Shown in pieces: positions 10,631 to 20,830 of a DNA stretch of 64,000 nucleotides. Location of the stretch: positions 248,001-312,000 of the forward strand of contig NZ_JANGEY010000001.1 of assembly GCF_024451105.1 (NCBI RefSeq). Reading direction: 5' to 3'. Made by a program: the position numbers and the translations under genes. The notes under the pieces were generated by a model that searched no databases, was not told the origin of the DNA, and saw only the letters and a program-made list of their open reading frames with translations. The number at the start of each line of letters is the position of its first letter. Within the stretch, counting starts at the first letter, position 1. The stretch is from Stutzerimonas stutzeri (GTDB lineage: Bacteria > Pseudomonadota > Gammaproteobacteria > Pseudomonadales > Pseudomonadaceae).

Positions 10631-11439
10631 CAGGCATCCCCCAGCAGATCGCGGCGGTAGTCAGCCGCGGGGAAATGGAACGGCACCGGTCCGTCGGCGA
10701 TCCCCTGCATGAACTGGCGGATGCGCGGATTGTCGGACTCCATCAGCTCGGCCGGAGTGCCGTGGCCGAGCACCTGGCTGTCGCCGACCACGTACAGGTA
10801 GTCGGCGATGCTGGCGGTCTCCACCAGATCGTGGGAAACCACGATGCTGGTCAGCCCCAGCGCGTCGTTGAGCTGACGGATCAGGCGCACCAGCACACCC
10901 ATGGCGATCGGGTCCTGACCGACGAAGGGCTCGTCGTACATGAGGATCTGCGGATCCAGAGCGATCGCCCGAGCCAGCGCCACGCGGCGCTTCATGCCGC
11001 CGGACAGCTCGTCGGGCATCAGCTCGATGGCGCCGCGCAGACCGACCGCCTGCAGCTTCATCAGCACGATGTCGCGGATCATCTCCTCCGGCAGACGGGT
11101 GTGCACGCGCAGCGGGAAGGCAACGTTCTCGAACACGTCGAGATCGGTGAACAGCGCGCCGCTCTGGAACAGCACGCCCATCTGCTTGCGCATGTCGAAC
11201 AACTCGCCGCGCGACAGCTCGGGCAGGTTCTGGCCGTTGACGACCACCCGGCCGCTGGCCGGACGCAGCTGGGCGCCGATCAGGCGCAGCAGGGTGGTCT
11301 TGCCGCAGCCGGACGGCCCCATGATGCCGGTCACCTTGCCGCGCGGAATCGCCAGATCCACGTTGTCGAAGATGGTGCGCGTGCCGCGCCTGAAGGTCAC
11401 GCCCTTCAGCTCGACGGCAAACGCCTTGTCGCTAGTCAT
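10630..11439 (-). CDS. mlaF: Mla transporter ATPase MlaF
   Basis: MlaF is the ATP-binding subunit of the phospholipid ABC transporter that keeps outer-membrane lipid asymmetry. The 269-residue protein has Walker A GPSGCGKT (residues 41-48), signature LSGGM (145-149) and Walker B ending in Asp169-Glu170. The ATG at 11439 is chosen because AAGGAG lies seven bases upstream and the product then matches other MlaF starts; in-frame codons further upstream run into the kdsD promoter region. It is divergent from kdsD and heads the mlaFEDCB operon. Confidence 0.96.
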   Translation of the reverse strand: MTSDKAFAVELKGVTFRRGTRTIFDNVDLAIPRGKVTGIMGPSGCGKTTLLRLIGAQLRPASGRVVVNGQNLPELSRGELFDMRKQMGVLFQSGALFTDLDVFENVAFPLRVHTRLPEEMIRDIVLMKLQAVGLRGAIELMPDELSGGMKRRVALARAIALDPQILMYDEPFVGQDPIAMGVLVRLIRQLNDALGLTSIVVSHDLVETASIADYLYVVGDSQVLGHGTPAELMESDNPRIRQFMQGIADGPVPFHFPAADYRRDLLGDA

Positions 11440-11606
11440 CGGAACTCCTTGTTGGCCGGCCTTCCCGAGCAGACACCGGCCACCACAGCGGTCCATCCGG
11501 CGGCCGCTGGCCGAACAGCCGCGCACTATACACCCGCGACCGGCGCCTCCCAAGCATCGCTCGACGGCAAGCTGTGACAACTGATGAGCAGGCCGCGGTT
11601 TGTCGG

Positions 11607-11612
11607 TATAAT
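11607..11612 (+). promoter_or_regulatory. Candidate -10 hexamer for kdsD-kdsC-lpt operon
   Basis: A perfect TATAAT lies 33 bp before the kdsD start codon in the gap between the divergent mlaF and kdsD genes. The sequence 17 bp upstream (ATGAGC) is a poor -35 box, so the call rests on the -10 alone. Confidence 0.4.
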
Positions 11613-11645
11613 CGGTCGCTTGACCAGCCACGTGTCCCGACGCCC

Positions 11646-12620
11646 ATGACCCACAAGCCGTCCTTCGTCGAATCCGCCCAGTGCACCATCCGCATGGAGC
11701 TGGACGCCGTGAACGATCTGCTGGCGCGGATCGACGGCGACTTCGAGCGCGCCTGCGAACTGCTGCTGGCCTGCCGTGGCCGCGTGGTGGTGGTCGGCAT
11801 GGGCAAGTCCGGCCACATCGGCCGCAAGATCGCCGCCACCCTGGCCAGCACCGGGACCACCGCGTTCTTCGTCCACCCCGCCGAGGCCAGCCACGGCGAC
11901 ATGGGCATGATCACCCGCGACGACGTGGTCCTGGCGCTGTCCAACTCCGGCTCCACCGCCGAGATCGTCACCCTGCTGCCGCTGATCAAGCGCCTCGGCA
12001 TCACCCTGATCAGCATGACCGGCAACCCCGAGTCGCCGCTGGCCAAGGCCGCCGCGGTCAACCTCGACGCCAGCGTGGCCCAGGAGGCCTGCCCGCTGAA
12101 CCTCGCGCCGACCTCCTCGACCACCGTCTCGCTGGTGCTCGGCGACGCCCTGGCCATCGCCCTGCTCGAGGCGCGCGGGTTCACCGCCGAGGACTTCGCC
12201 TTCTCGCATCCCGGCGGTGCCCTGGGCCGCCGCCTGCTGCTCAAGGTGGAGAATATCATGCACGCCGGCGACGGCCTGCCGCAGGTCCGCCGCGGCACCC
12301 AGCTGCGCGAGGCGCTGCTGGAGATGACCCGCAAGGGGCTGGGCATGACGGTGATCACCGAGGCCGACGGCCGCTTGGCCGGCATCTTCACCGACGGCGA
12401 CCTGCGCCGCGCCCTGGATCGCGGCGTCGACGTTCGCCACGCGACCATCGACGAGCTGATGACCGCCGGCGGCAAGACCGCACGCCCGGACATGCTCGCC
12501 GCCGAGGCGCTGAAGATCATGGAGGACAACCGCATCAGCGCCCTGGTGGTGGTCGATGCCGACAGCCGCGCCATCGGCGCCCTGAACATGCACGACCTGT
12601 TGCGTGCCGGAGTGATGTGA
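11646..12620 (+). CDS. kdsD: Arabinose-5-phosphate isomerase
   Basis: KdsD interconverts ribulose-5-phosphate and arabinose-5-phosphate, the precursor of Kdo in LPS. The 324-residue product has a SIS sugar-isomerase domain (about residues 35-170, with VVGMGKSGHIGRKIAATLAS and the HPAEASHGDMGM segment) followed by two CBS domains (from about 206), ending in HDLLRAGVM. The ATG at 11646 is the first that leaves the TATAAT box upstream. Its stop overlaps the kdsC start by one base. Confidence 0.96.
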   Translation: MTHKPSFVESAQCTIRMELDAVNDLLARIDGDFERACELLLACRGRVVVVGMGKSGHIGRKIAATLASTGTTAFFVHPAEASHGDMGMITRDDVVLALSNSGSTAEIVTLLPLIKRLGITLISMTGNPESPLAKAAAVNLDASVAQEACPLNLAPTSSTTVSLVLGDALAIALLEARGFTAEDFAFSHPGGALGRRLLLKVENIMHAGDGLPQVRRGTQLREALLEMTRKGLGMTVITEADGRLAGIFTDGDLRRALDRGVDVRHATIDELMTAGGKTARPDMLAAEALKIMEDNRISALVVVDADSRAIGALNMHDLLRAGVM

Positions 12621-13144
12621 TGAACGAGGAACTGCAGGAACGCGCCCGCGCCATCCGCCTGGCGATCTTCGACGTCGACGGCGTGCTGACCGACGGCAAG
12701 CTGTACTTCCTGCCCGAGGGCGGCGAGTTCAAGACCTTCAACACCCTCGACGGCCACGGCATCAAGATGCTGATCGCCTCGGGAGTGCGCACCGCGATCA
12801 TCAGCGGGCGCAGCACCCCGGTGGTCGAGCGCCGAGCCAGGAACCTCGGCATCCAGCACCTGGTGCAGGGACGCGAGGACAAGCTGGCGGCGCTCGATGA
12901 ACTGCTCGCCGAACTGGGACTCTCATACGCACAGGTCGCCTACCTGGGCGACGACCTGCCCGACCTGCCGGTGATCCGCCGGGTCGGCCTCGGCATGGCG
13001 GTGGCCAGCGCCGATCCCTTCGTCCGCCGCCACGCCGCGGCGGTGACCCAGGCGCGCGGTGGCGAAGGTGCCGCCCGCGAGTTCTGCGAGCTGATCATGC
13101 GCGCCCAGGGCACGCTGGAGGCGGCCCAGGCCGCCTACCTGTGA
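12620..13144 (+). CDS. kdsC: 3-deoxy-D-manno-octulosonate 8-phosphate phosphatase
   Basis: KdsC removes the phosphate from Kdo-8-phosphate in Kdo synthesis. The 174-residue product is a HAD hydrolase without cap domain, with motif I IFDVDGVLTDG (nucleophile Asp18, acid/base Asp20), motif II IISGRST, and motif IV YLGDDLPDLPV. The start overlaps the kdsD stop (TGATG), giving translational coupling. It precedes the lptCAB genes. Confidence 0.96.
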   Translation: MNEELQERARAIRLAIFDVDGVLTDGKLYFLPEGGEFKTFNTLDGHGIKMLIASGVRTAIISGRSTPVVERRARNLGIQHLVQGREDKLAALDELLAELGLSYAQVAYLGDDLPDLPVIRRVGLGMAVASADPFVRRHAAAVTQARGGEGAAREFCELIMRAQGTLEAAQAAYL

Positions 13145-13154
13145 CGGTAGCCCG

Positions 13155-13721
13155 ATGAGCCCCACGCTGCGCACCTTCCTGCCCTTCGCCCTGCTGGCCG
13201 CCCTGCTGGTCGCCATCGGCTACTGGAACATCCGCCCGGAAAGCTTCCTGCAAGGCAGCGCCCCGGCGACCGACGACCCCGTCGACTTCTACGCCGAGAA
13301 TGCCCGCAGCGTGCAGTTCCAGACCGACGGCCGCCTGCACTACCGCATGCGCGCCGAACGCCTCGAGCATCGTCAGGACAGCGACGTCACCCACCTGACC
13401 CGTCCGGAACTGCTCCTGCACAGAGGCAGCGACTATCCTTGGCAGGTGCGCAGCGAGCGCGGCGCAGTGTCACCCGGCGGCGTGCAGGTCGACCTGATCG
13501 ACGCGGTGCGAATCGAGCGCAGCGACGCCAAGGGACGCCCCACCGTGCTGACCACCAGCCACCTGAGCGTGTTCCCCGAGCGCGAATACGCGGAAACCGA
13601 CCAACCTGTACGCATCGAGGCCGCCAACGGCGTGACCACCGCTTCCGGCCTGCAGGCCTACTTCAACGAAAGCAGGATGCTCCTGAAATCCAATGTGCGA
13701 GGACAGCATGAGGTTCGCTAA
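13155..13721 (+). CDS. lptC: LPS transport protein LptC
   Basis: LptC is the bitopic inner-membrane protein that passes LPS from the LptBFG extractor to LptA. The 188-residue product has one N-terminal membrane segment (about residues 7-22) and a periplasmic LptC/YrbK beta-jellyroll domain, with features such as DFYAENARSVQFQTDGRLHY. Its end overlaps the start of lptA by 14 bp. Confidence 0.93.
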   Translation: MSPTLRTFLPFALLAALLVAIGYWNIRPESFLQGSAPATDDPVDFYAENARSVQFQTDGRLHYRMRAERLEHRQDSDVTHLTRPELLLHRGSDYPWQVRSERGAVSPGGVQVDLIDAVRIERSDAKGRPTVLTTSHLSVFPEREYAETDQPVRIEAANGVTTASGLQAYFNESRMLLKSNVRGQHEVR

Positions 13722-14249
13722 CCCCCTTCCCCTCCTCTTCGGTCTGGGCCTCCTGCTCGCCGGCGCGAGCGCCTGGGCATTGCCCTCCGACCGCGACCAG
13801 CCGATCCGCGTACAGGCCGACAGCGCCGAACTGGACGACGCCAAGGGCGTGGCCGTCTACCGCGGCGGCGTGGTGATCACCCAGGGCAGCCTGAAGATCA
13901 CCGGCGACACCGTGACCATCACCCAGGACCGCAACGGCGACATCGACGTGTTCACCGCCGTCGGCAAGCCGGCCTACTACGAGCAGCAGCCGGCCGCCGA
14001 GCGCCCGGTGGTCAAGGCCTACGGCCTGACCATCCAGTACTTCGCCGCCAACGAGCGCATCGTGCTGATCGACCAGGCCAAGGTAGTGCAGGAAGGCAAC
14101 ACCTTCGAGGGCGAGAAGATCGTCTACGACACCCGCCGGCAGATCGTCAGCGCCGGCCGCGCCAGCGACGCGCGGGTGACCACCCCGCGTCCGCGCATCG
14201 ACATGGTGATCCAGCCGCGCAAGCGCGGCGATGCGGAGCCGAACACCCC

Positions 14250-14253
<4 letters not shown>
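13708..14253 (+). CDS. lptA: LPS transport periplasmic bridge LptA
   Basis: LptA polymerises as a beta-jellyroll bridge that carries LPS across the periplasm. The 181-residue product starts with a Sec signal peptide ([20 protein letters not shown], cleavage near SAWA|LP) followed by an OstA-like domain ([20 protein letters not shown]). The ATG at 13708 is preferred to one 15 bp upstream because GAGGA lies four bases before it and the signal peptide then begins normally. The stop overlaps the lptB start by 4 bp. Confidence 0.94.
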
Positions 14254-14975
<722 letters not shown>

Positions 14976-15058
14976 GCCTGCTCCGCCGCCCGCGCGGGCA
15001 GCCATGCCCGGCGGCACCCGCCCTGTCAAGCCCTAGGCAAGGGCACAAAATTCGGGCA

Positions 15059-15064
15059 TATAAT
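15059..15064 (+). promoter_or_regulatory. Candidate -10 hexamer for rpoN
   Basis: A perfect TATAAT stands 70 bp before the rpoN start in the gap after lptB. The expected -35 position (GGCAAG) is poor, so only the -10 is supported. Confidence 0.35.
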
Positions 15065-15134
15065 TTGCTATCGCGGCGCCCAGCAGCGGACAGCGCGCAG
15101 GCGCTGGCAGACCCAAGGTGCCAACTCCCCAGCC

Positions 15135-16625
15135 ATGAAACACTCGCTAGTCCTCAAGATGGGCCAGCAGCTGACGATGACCCCGCAGCTGCAACAGGCC
15201 ATACGGCTGCTGCAACTATCGACCCTCGACCTGCAGCAGGAAATCCAGGAAGCCCTCGACTCCAACCCGATGCTCGAGCGACAGGAAGACGGCGACGACT
15301 TCGACAGCAGCGACCCGCTGGCGGAGAGCGAAGGCCCATCCTCCGGCGCCAGCCACGACAGCACGGTCGCCACCACCGAGCGCGACCCCGACAGTCTCGA
15401 CGAGGGCCAGTGGGAGGAGCGCATCCCCAGCGAGCTGCCGGTGGATACCGCCTGGGAGGACATCTACCAGACCAGCGCCAGCAGCCTGCCGAGCAGCGAG
15501 GACGACGAGTGGGACTTCACCGCCCGCACCTCCTCCGGCGAGAGCCTGCACAGCCACCTGCTCTGGCAGCTCAACCTGGCTCCGATGAGCGACCATGACC
15601 GGCTGATCGCCATGTCGATCATCGACGGCATCAACAGCGACGGCTACCTCGAGGAAAGTCTCGAGGAGATCCTCGCCTCCCTCGACCCGGAGCTGGACAT
15701 CGAGCTGGACGAGGTGGAAATGGTCCTGCACCGCGTCCAGCAGTTCGAACCGCTGGGCATCGGCGCCCGCGACCTCAGCGAGTGCCTGCTGCTGCAGCTC
15801 GCTCAGTTGCCGCCCGACACGCCCTGGCTGACCGAGGCGCGACGCGTCGCCCGCGACCACCTCGACCAGCTCGGCAGCCGCGACTACGCCCAACTGATGC
15901 GGCGCCTGCGCCTCAAGGAGGACGAGCTCAAGCAGGTAGTCGAACTGATCCAGCGCCTCAACCCGCGGCCGGGGGCGCAGATCGAGGCTGGCGAGGCCGA
16001 GTACGTGGTACCCGACGTGATCGTGCGCAAGGACAACGAGCGCTGGCTGGTCGAGCTCAACCCCGACGCCATGCCGCGCCTGCGGGTCAACCCGCACTAT
16101 GCGGGTCTGGTACGGCGCGCCGACAGCAGCGCCGACAACACCTACATGCGCAACCAGCTGCAGGAAGCGCGCTGGTTCATCAAGAGCCTGCTCAGCCGCA
16201 ACGAGACGCTGATGAAGGTCGCCACCCAGATCGTCGAGCAGCAGCGCGGCTTCCTCGAATACGGCGAGGAGGCGATGAAGCCGCTGGTCCTGCACGACAT
16301 CGCCGAGGCGGTGGGCATGCACGAGTCGACCATCTCGCGGGTCACCACCCAGAAATACATGCACACCCCGCGCGGCATCTACGAGCTCAAGTACTTCTTT
16401 TCCAGCCACGTCAGCACCGCCGAGGGCGGCGAATGCTCGTCGACGGCGATCCGCGCCATCATCAAGAAACTGGTCGCGGCGGAAAACCCGAAAAAGCCAT
16501 TGAGTGACAGCAAGATCGCTGGTTTACTGGAAGAGCAGGGGATTCAAGTGGCCCGCCGGACCATTGCCAAGTACTGGGAATCCCTCGGCATTGCGCCCTC
16601 CAGCGAACGCAAGCGATTGGTGTAG
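15135..16625 (+). CDS. rpoN: RNA polymerase sigma-54 factor
   Basis: Sigma-54 directs RNA polymerase to -24/-12 promoters and needs an AAA+ activator; in Pseudomonas it controls nitrogen assimilation, flagella and type IV pilin. The 496-residue product has the Gln/Leu-rich region I at residues 1-50 ([21 protein letters not shown]), an acidic region II (about 50-120), the core-binding domain, the HTH region ([22 protein letters not shown]) and a C-terminal RpoN box. The RpoN box reads [12 protein letters not shown]: residue 481 is Trp where the family has Arg (codon TGG at 16575-16577). The protein is otherwise full length, followed by hpf and ptsN as usual. Confidence 0.97.
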   Translation: MKHSLVLKMGQQLTMTPQLQQAIRLLQLSTLDLQQEIQEALDSNPMLERQEDGDDFDSSDPLAESEGPSSGASHDSTVATTERDPDSLDEGQWEERIPSELPVDTAWEDIYQTSASSLPSSEDDEWDFTARTSSGESLHSHLLWQLNLAPMSDHDRLIAMSIIDGINSDGYLEESLEEILASLDPELDIELDEVEMVLHRVQQFEPLGIGARDLSECLLLQLAQLPPDTPWLTEARRVARDHLDQLGSRDYAQLMRRLRLKEDELKQVVELIQRLNPRPGAQIEAGEAEYVVPDVIVRKDNERWLVELNPDAMPRLRVNPHYAGLVRRADSSADNTYMRNQLQEARWFIKSLLSRNETLMKVATQIVEQQRGFLEYGEEAMKPLVLHDIAEAVGMHESTISRVTTQKYMHTPRGIYELKYFFSSHVSTAEGGECSSTAIRAIIKKLVAAENPKKPLSDSKIAGLLEEQGIQVARRTIAKYWESLGIAPSSERKRLV

Positions 16626-16685
16626 TGTTCCTGCAATAAAAACTCAAGATGGCGGGAGTTTCCGCCGGTAACAAGGAGAAGCGGT

Positions 16686-16994
16686 ATGCAAGTCAACATC
16701 AGCGGCCAACACCTGGAAGTGACCGACGCCCTGCGCGACTACGTCCACGAGAAATTCGACCGACTGGCGCGCCATTTCGACAAGATCACCAACGTCCAGG
16801 TGATCATGCAGGTGGAGAAACTCAAGCAGAAGATCGAAGCGACCCTGCACATCGCCGGCGGCGAAGTGGTCGCCAACGCCGAGCACGAGGACATGTACGC
16901 CGCCATCGACCTGCTGGCCGACAAGCTGGATCGCCAGCTGATCAAGCACAAGGAAAAACAGATCGAGCGCGAGCAGGGCGCCGCCGCCCGCTGA
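16686..16994 (+). CDS. hpf: Ribosome hibernation promoting factor
   Basis: Hpf binds the 30S decoding centre and helps form inactive 100S ribosomes in starvation. The 102-residue chain is the short form, without the C-terminal dimerisation domain. It shows MQVNISGQHLEVTDALRDYV, a basic helix, and AEHEDMYAAIDLLADKLDRQL typical of the S30AE family. A strong AAGGAG site lies seven bases before the ATG. It lies in the conserved rpoN-hpf-ptsN order. Confidence 0.94.
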   Translation: MQVNISGQHLEVTDALRDYVHEKFDRLARHFDKITNVQVIMQVEKLKQKIEATLHIAGGEVVANAEHEDMYAAIDLLADKLDRQLIKHKEKQIEREQGAAAR

Positions 16995-17004
16995 TCATTC
17001 CCCG

Positions 17005-17469
17005 ATGATTCGACTAGAGCACATCCTGACCCCCGGCCGTTCCCAGGTGAACGTGCCGGGAGGCAGCAAGAAGCGCGTTCTCGAGCAGATCGCCAACCTC
17101 GTGGCCCGGGACATTCCCGGGCTCGACGCACATGACATCTTCGAAAACCTGGTGGCGCGCGAGAAGCTCGGCTCCACCGGCTTCGGCAACGGCATCGCCA
17201 TCCCCCACTGCCGCCTGGCCGGCTGCTCGGTACCGGTCAGCGCCCTGCTGCGCCTGGACACCCCGGTGGACTTCGACGCCCTCGACGGCGCGCCGGTCGA
17301 CCTGCTGTTCGTCCTGCTGGTGCCCGAAGCCGCCACCGAGGAGCACCTCGAGCTGCTGCGCCAGATCGCCGGCCTGCTCGACCGCGCCGACGTGCGCGAG
17401 CGCCTGCGCCAGGCCCGGGACGGCTTCGACCTCTACCAGGTGGTGCTCGACACCGTGGACGGGCGCTGA
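17005..17469 (+). CDS. ptsN: Nitrogen regulatory phosphotransferase protein EIIA-Ntr
   Basis: PtsN is the output protein of the nitrogen PTS (PtsP-Npr-PtsN), which regulates potassium, nitrogen and carbon traits by protein contacts rather than by sugar uptake. The 154-residue protein is a single EIIA-fructose/mannitol-type domain, with the phosphorylated histidine His68 in GIAIPHCRL. It begins 10 bp after hpf and precedes rapZ by 3 bp. Confidence 0.95.
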   Translation: MIRLEHILTPGRSQVNVPGGSKKRVLEQIANLVARDIPGLDAHDIFENLVAREKLGSTGFGNGIAIPHCRLAGCSVPVSALLRLDTPVDFDALDGAPVDLLFVLLVPEAATEEHLELLRQIAGLLDRADVRERLRQARDGFDLYQVVLDTVDGR

Positions 17470-17472
17470 GCC

Positions 17473-18330
17473 ATGCGCCTGGTGATCGTCAGCGGCCGCT
17501 CCGGCTCGGGCAAGAGCACCGCGCTGGCCGTGCTCGAAGACAACGGTTTCTACTGCATCGACAACCTGCCAGCCAGCCTGCTGCCGGACCTCAGCGAGCG
17601 CGCGCTGCTGCAGACCGAACTGCTGCAGCCCAAGGTCGCCGTGTCCATCGACGCGCGCAACCTGCTCAGCCAGCTCAAGCGCTTTCCCGAGCTGCTGGCG
17701 CAGTTGCGCCAGCACAACATCCAGTGCGACGTGCTGTACCTCGACGCCGACAACGCCACCCTGCTCAAGCGCTTCTCGGAAACCCGTCGTCGCCACCCGC
17801 TGACCAGCGAAACCCGCTCGCTGAGCGAGGCGATCGACGACGAGCGTCAGTTGCTGGCGCCGATCGCCGACCTGGCCGACCTGAAGATCGACACCGCCAA
17901 CCTCAATCTCTACCAGCTCGCCGACAGCCTCAAGCTGCGCCTGCTCGACAAGCCGCAGGCCGGCACCGCCTTCCTCCTCGAGTCCTTCGGCTTCAAGCGC
18001 GGCATGCCGGTGGACGCCGATCTGGTGTTCGACGTGCGCTGCCTGCCCAATCCCTATTGGAAACCGGACCTGCGCGAGCACAGCGGCCTGGAGCAACCGG
18101 TGCGCGACTACCTGGACGCCCAGCCCGACGTCGAGGAGATGTATCGCGATCTGCTCGCCTACCTGAGCAAGTGGCTGCCGCGTTTCGCCGCCAGCAACCG
18201 CGCCTACGTCACCGTGGCCATCGGCTGCACCGGCGGCCACCACCGCTCGGTGTATCTGGCCGAGCGTCTGGGCGCCGCGCTGCGCGACAGCCTCGGCAAC
18301 GTGCAGATCCGTCACCGCGACCTCAAGTAA
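17473..18330 (+). CDS. rapZ: RNase adapter protein RapZ
   Basis: RapZ is a nucleotide-binding protein that in enterobacteria brings the small RNA GlmZ to RNase E and so tunes glucosamine-6-phosphate synthesis; the role in pseudomonads is less clear. The 285-residue product has Walker A GRSGSGKS at residues 8-15, a Walker B-like segment, and the conserved C-terminal RNA-binding part with [22 protein letters not shown]. It lies between ptsN and npr, as in most gamma-proteobacteria. Confidence 0.95.
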   Translation: MRLVIVSGRSGSGKSTALAVLEDNGFYCIDNLPASLLPDLSERALLQTELLQPKVAVSIDARNLLSQLKRFPELLAQLRQHNIQCDVLYLDADNATLLKRFSETRRRHPLTSETRSLSEAIDDERQLLAPIADLADLKIDTANLNLYQLADSLKLRLLDKPQAGTAFLLESFGFKRGMPVDADLVFDVRCLPNPYWKPDLREHSGLEQPVRDYLDAQPDVEEMYRDLLAYLSKWLPRFAASNRAYVTVAIGCTGGHHRSVYLAERLGAALRDSLGNVQIRHRDLK

Positions 18331-18349
18331 CAGGACCACGCCCGCCCCG

Positions 18350-18622
18350 ATGCCAGCCTGCGACGTCACCATCATCAACAAGCTCGGCCTGCACGCCCGC
18401 GCCGCCGCCAAGTTCGTCGGCGTGGCCGGGCGCTTCCCCTGCCAGGTACGGGTCGGCCGCTCGGCCGACAGCCTGGTCGACGGCAAGAGCATCATGTCGG
18501 TGATGATGCTGGCCGCCGGCAAGGGCACCTCGATCCACCTGCGCACCGAGGGCGAGCAGGAGCACGAAGCCCTGCAGGCGCTGGTCGAACTGATCGGCAA
18601 CTACTTCGACGAAGGCGAGTGA
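18350..18622 (+). CDS. ptsO: Nitrogen PTS phosphocarrier Npr (PtsO)
   Basis: Npr is the HPr-like phosphocarrier between PtsP (EI-Ntr) and PtsN. The 90-residue protein has the phospho-accepting histidine His15 in LGLHARAAAKF and the HPr-type segment DGKSIMSVMMLAAGKG. It ends the rpoN gene run. A region of palindromes follows before the convergent pmbA. Confidence 0.95.
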   Translation: MPACDVTIINKLGLHARAAAKFVGVAGRFPCQVRVGRSADSLVDGKSIMSVMMLAAGKGTSIHLRTEGEQEHEALQALVELIGNYFDEGE

Positions 18623-18654
18623 TCCCCGGGGCAACGCCCCTGCCACGGCCAAGC

Positions 18655-18727
18655 TGGAAAAGACCTGCGCTCGTTTTCCACCCTACCGGGCTGCCGCGGG
18701 GTAGACAGCGGCGCAGCCTTGTCTACC
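18655..18727. repeat. Two short palindromes between ptsO and pmbA
   Basis: In the 190-bp gap between these convergent genes, TGGAAAA (18655-18661) pairs with 18674-18680, and GGTAGACA (18700-18707) pairs with 18720-18727. Similar GAC-CTGCG-containing hairpins with TGGACAA arms are found near 61.6 kb, so this looks like a dispersed intergenic element. It may end transcription from both sides, although no T-run is present. Confidence 0.55.
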
Positions 18728-18812
18728 GAGCGCAGTCCAGCTGGCAGATCGCTGCGCGAGTCTCCCGGGGTGGCCGTCGACCCTACGGGCGTTTCCCCGC
18801 CTCGCAGCTGCC

Positions 18813-20162
18813 TCAGCTGCCGCCGACCATCATCCTGTCGATCAGCACCGAGCCGCTGCGCACGTTGCCGCGCGTCTCCACATCGCTGCCGACCGCGACG
18901 ATGCCCTTGAACATCTCGCGCAGGTTGCCGGCGATGGTCACCTCCTGCACCGGGAACTGGATCACCCCGTTCTCCACCCAGAAACCGGCGGCGCCGCGCG
19001 AGTAGTCGCCGGTGACCAGGTTGAGGCCCTGGCCCATCAGTTCGGTGACCAGCAGGCCACGATCCATGCGGCGGATCAGCGCGGCCTGGTCCTCGCTGCC
19101 GTGGCTGACGAACAGGTTGTGCACCCCGCCGGCGTTGGCGGTGCTCGGCAGGCCCAGCTTGCGCCCGGAATAGGTGCCCAGCGCGTAGGAGACCAGCCGG
19201 CCGCTGTCGACGAAGGGCTTGGCGTAGGTGGCCAGGCCGTCGCCGTCGAAGCTGGCGCTGCCCATGCCGCGCGGCAGGTGCGGACGCTCGTCGAGGCTCA
19301 GCCAGCCGGGGAACAGGGTCTGGCCCAGCGCCCCCTCGAGGAAGGAGGACTTGCGGTACAGGTTGCCGCCGGAGATCGCCGCGAGGAAGTGGCCGAACAG
19401 CCCGGTGGCCAGCTCGGCGGCGAACAGCACCGGTACCTCGCAGGTCGCTACCGGTCGCGCCCCCAGGCGCGCCACCGCGCGCTCGGCGGCGCGCCGGCCG
19501 ATCGACTCGGCGCTGGCCAGCTCGCCGCCGATCCGGCCGACGTCGTACCAGTAGTCGCGCTGCATCTGCCCCTCGCCCTCGGCGATCATCACGCAGCTGA
19601 GGCTATGCCGGCTGGAGGCATAGCCGCCGACGAAGCCGTGGCTGTTGGCGTAGACCCGGCAGCCCAGATGGGTGTTGAGGGTGGTGCCGTCGGCGCGGGT
19701 CACCCTGGGGTCGGCGGCGAAGGCCGCTGCCTCGCAGGCCAACGCCTGCTCGATGGCCTGCTCCGGGGTGATCGCCCAGGGATGGTACAGATCGAGATCG
19801 GGCAGTTCGCGGGCCATCAGCGCGGCATCGGCCAGCCCCGCGCAGTCGTCCTCGGAGGCGTGCCGGGCGATGGCCAGCGCCGCCGCCACCGTCTCGCGGA
19901 TCGCCTCCGGCCCCTGCGCCGAGGTGCTCGCCGAACCCTTGCACTGCCCCAGGTAGAGGGTGATGCCGAAGCCGCGGTCGCGGTTGAACTCCACCGTCTC
20001 CACCTCGCCCTGACGCACGCTGGTCGACAGCCCCTGCTCCAGCGACACCGCCACCTCGCAGGCGCTGGCGCCCTGCTGGCGCGCCTCGGCGAGGATCGCC
20101 TCGACCTGCTCCTGCAATCCCGGCAGGGCCTGCGGCCCCACGCTTTCCACGGTTGAACTCAT
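18813..20162 (-). CDS. pmbA: Metalloprotease PmbA (TldE)
   Basis: PmbA/TldE forms a heterodimeric zinc protease with TldD, known for maturing the peptide antibiotic microcin B17 and degrading the CcdA antitoxin. The 449-residue product belongs to the U62 family (for example [18 protein letters not shown] and [14 protein letters not shown]). TldE is the subunit without the metal-binding HExxxH. The ATG at 20162 has AGGAG upstream; a further start nine codons earlier is less likely. It is divergent from darP. Confidence 0.94.
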   Translation of the reverse strand: MSSTVESVGPQALPGLQEQVEAILAEARQQGASACEVAVSLEQGLSTSVRQGEVETVEFNRDRGFGITLYLGQCKGSASTSAQGPEAIRETVAAALAIARHASEDDCAGLADAALMARELPDLDLYHPWAITPEQAIEQALACEAAAFAADPRVTRADGTTLNTHLGCRVYANSHGFVGGYASSRHSLSCVMIAEGEGQMQRDYWYDVGRIGGELASAESIGRRAAERAVARLGARPVATCEVPVLFAAELATGLFGHFLAAISGGNLYRKSSFLEGALGQTLFPGWLSLDERPHLPRGMGSASFDGDGLATYAKPFVDSGRLVSYALGTYSGRKLGLPSTANAGGVHNLFVSHGSEDQAALIRRMDRGLLVTELMGQGLNLVTGDYSRGAAGFWVENGVIQFPVQEVTIAGNLREMFKGIVAVGSDVETRGNVRSGSVLIDRMMVGGS

Positions 20163-20257
20163 GTCCTGCTCCTGTTTTGCCGCCGGCAACGCCGGCCGGG
20201 CCGGACAAGCGGCCCCTGAGTGGTTATCATGCGGCGATTTCCCAGCGGAACCGCCCC

Positions 20258-20779
20258 ATGGCTGAACAATTCGACGACTCCTTCTCCGGGGAGAAGAGCA
20301 AATCCCAGGTCAAGCGCGAGCTGCACGCGCTGCAGGACCTCGGCGAGCGGCTGACCACGCTCAAGCCCGAGCAGCTCGAGCGCCTGCCGCTCTCCGACAT
20401 GCTGCTCAAGGCCCTGCTCGAGGCGCCCAAGCACAAGGCCCACGCCGCCCGCAAGCGCCACATCCAGTACATCGGCAAGCTGATGCGCAGCCAGGATATC
20501 GAGGCGATCGTCGCCCTGCTCGACCAGATGGACGCCTCCACCCGCCAGTACAACGAGCGCTTCCACGCCCTCGAGCGCTGGCGCGACCGCCTGGTCGGCG
20601 GCAGCGACGCCGACCTCGAGGCACTGCTCGGCGAGTATCCCGAGGCCGACGTCCAGCACCTGCGCCAGCTGATCCGCCACGCCCAGCACGAGGCGGCGCA
20701 CGACAAGCCGCCGGCCGCGGCGCGCAAGGTGTTCAAGTACCTGCGCGAGCTGGACGAGATCAAGCGCGGCCTGCGCTGA
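20258..20779 (+). CDS. darP: Dual-action ribosomal maturation protein DarP (YjgA)
   Basis: DarP/YjgA assists late assembly of the 50S ribosomal subunit. The 173-residue product is strongly charged and helical, with [20 protein letters not shown] near the N-terminus and [13 protein letters not shown] in the middle, both hallmarks of the family. The ATG at 20258 (MAEQFDDSF) is chosen because upstream in-frame codons overlap the pmbA start and promoter region. It sits between pmbA and tldD, as in P. aeruginosa. Confidence 0.93.
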   Translation: MAEQFDDSFSGEKSKSQVKRELHALQDLGERLTTLKPEQLERLPLSDMLLKALLEAPKHKAHAARKRHIQYIGKLMRSQDIEAIVALLDQMDASTRQYNERFHALERWRDRLVGGSDADLEALLGEYPEADVQHLRQLIRHAQHEAAHDKPPAAARKVFKYLRELDEIKRGLR

Positions 20780-20830
20780 GTACCGCCCCATCCGCAGGGC
20801 AATCGCTGCGCGAGTTGCCCTGCCCATCCA

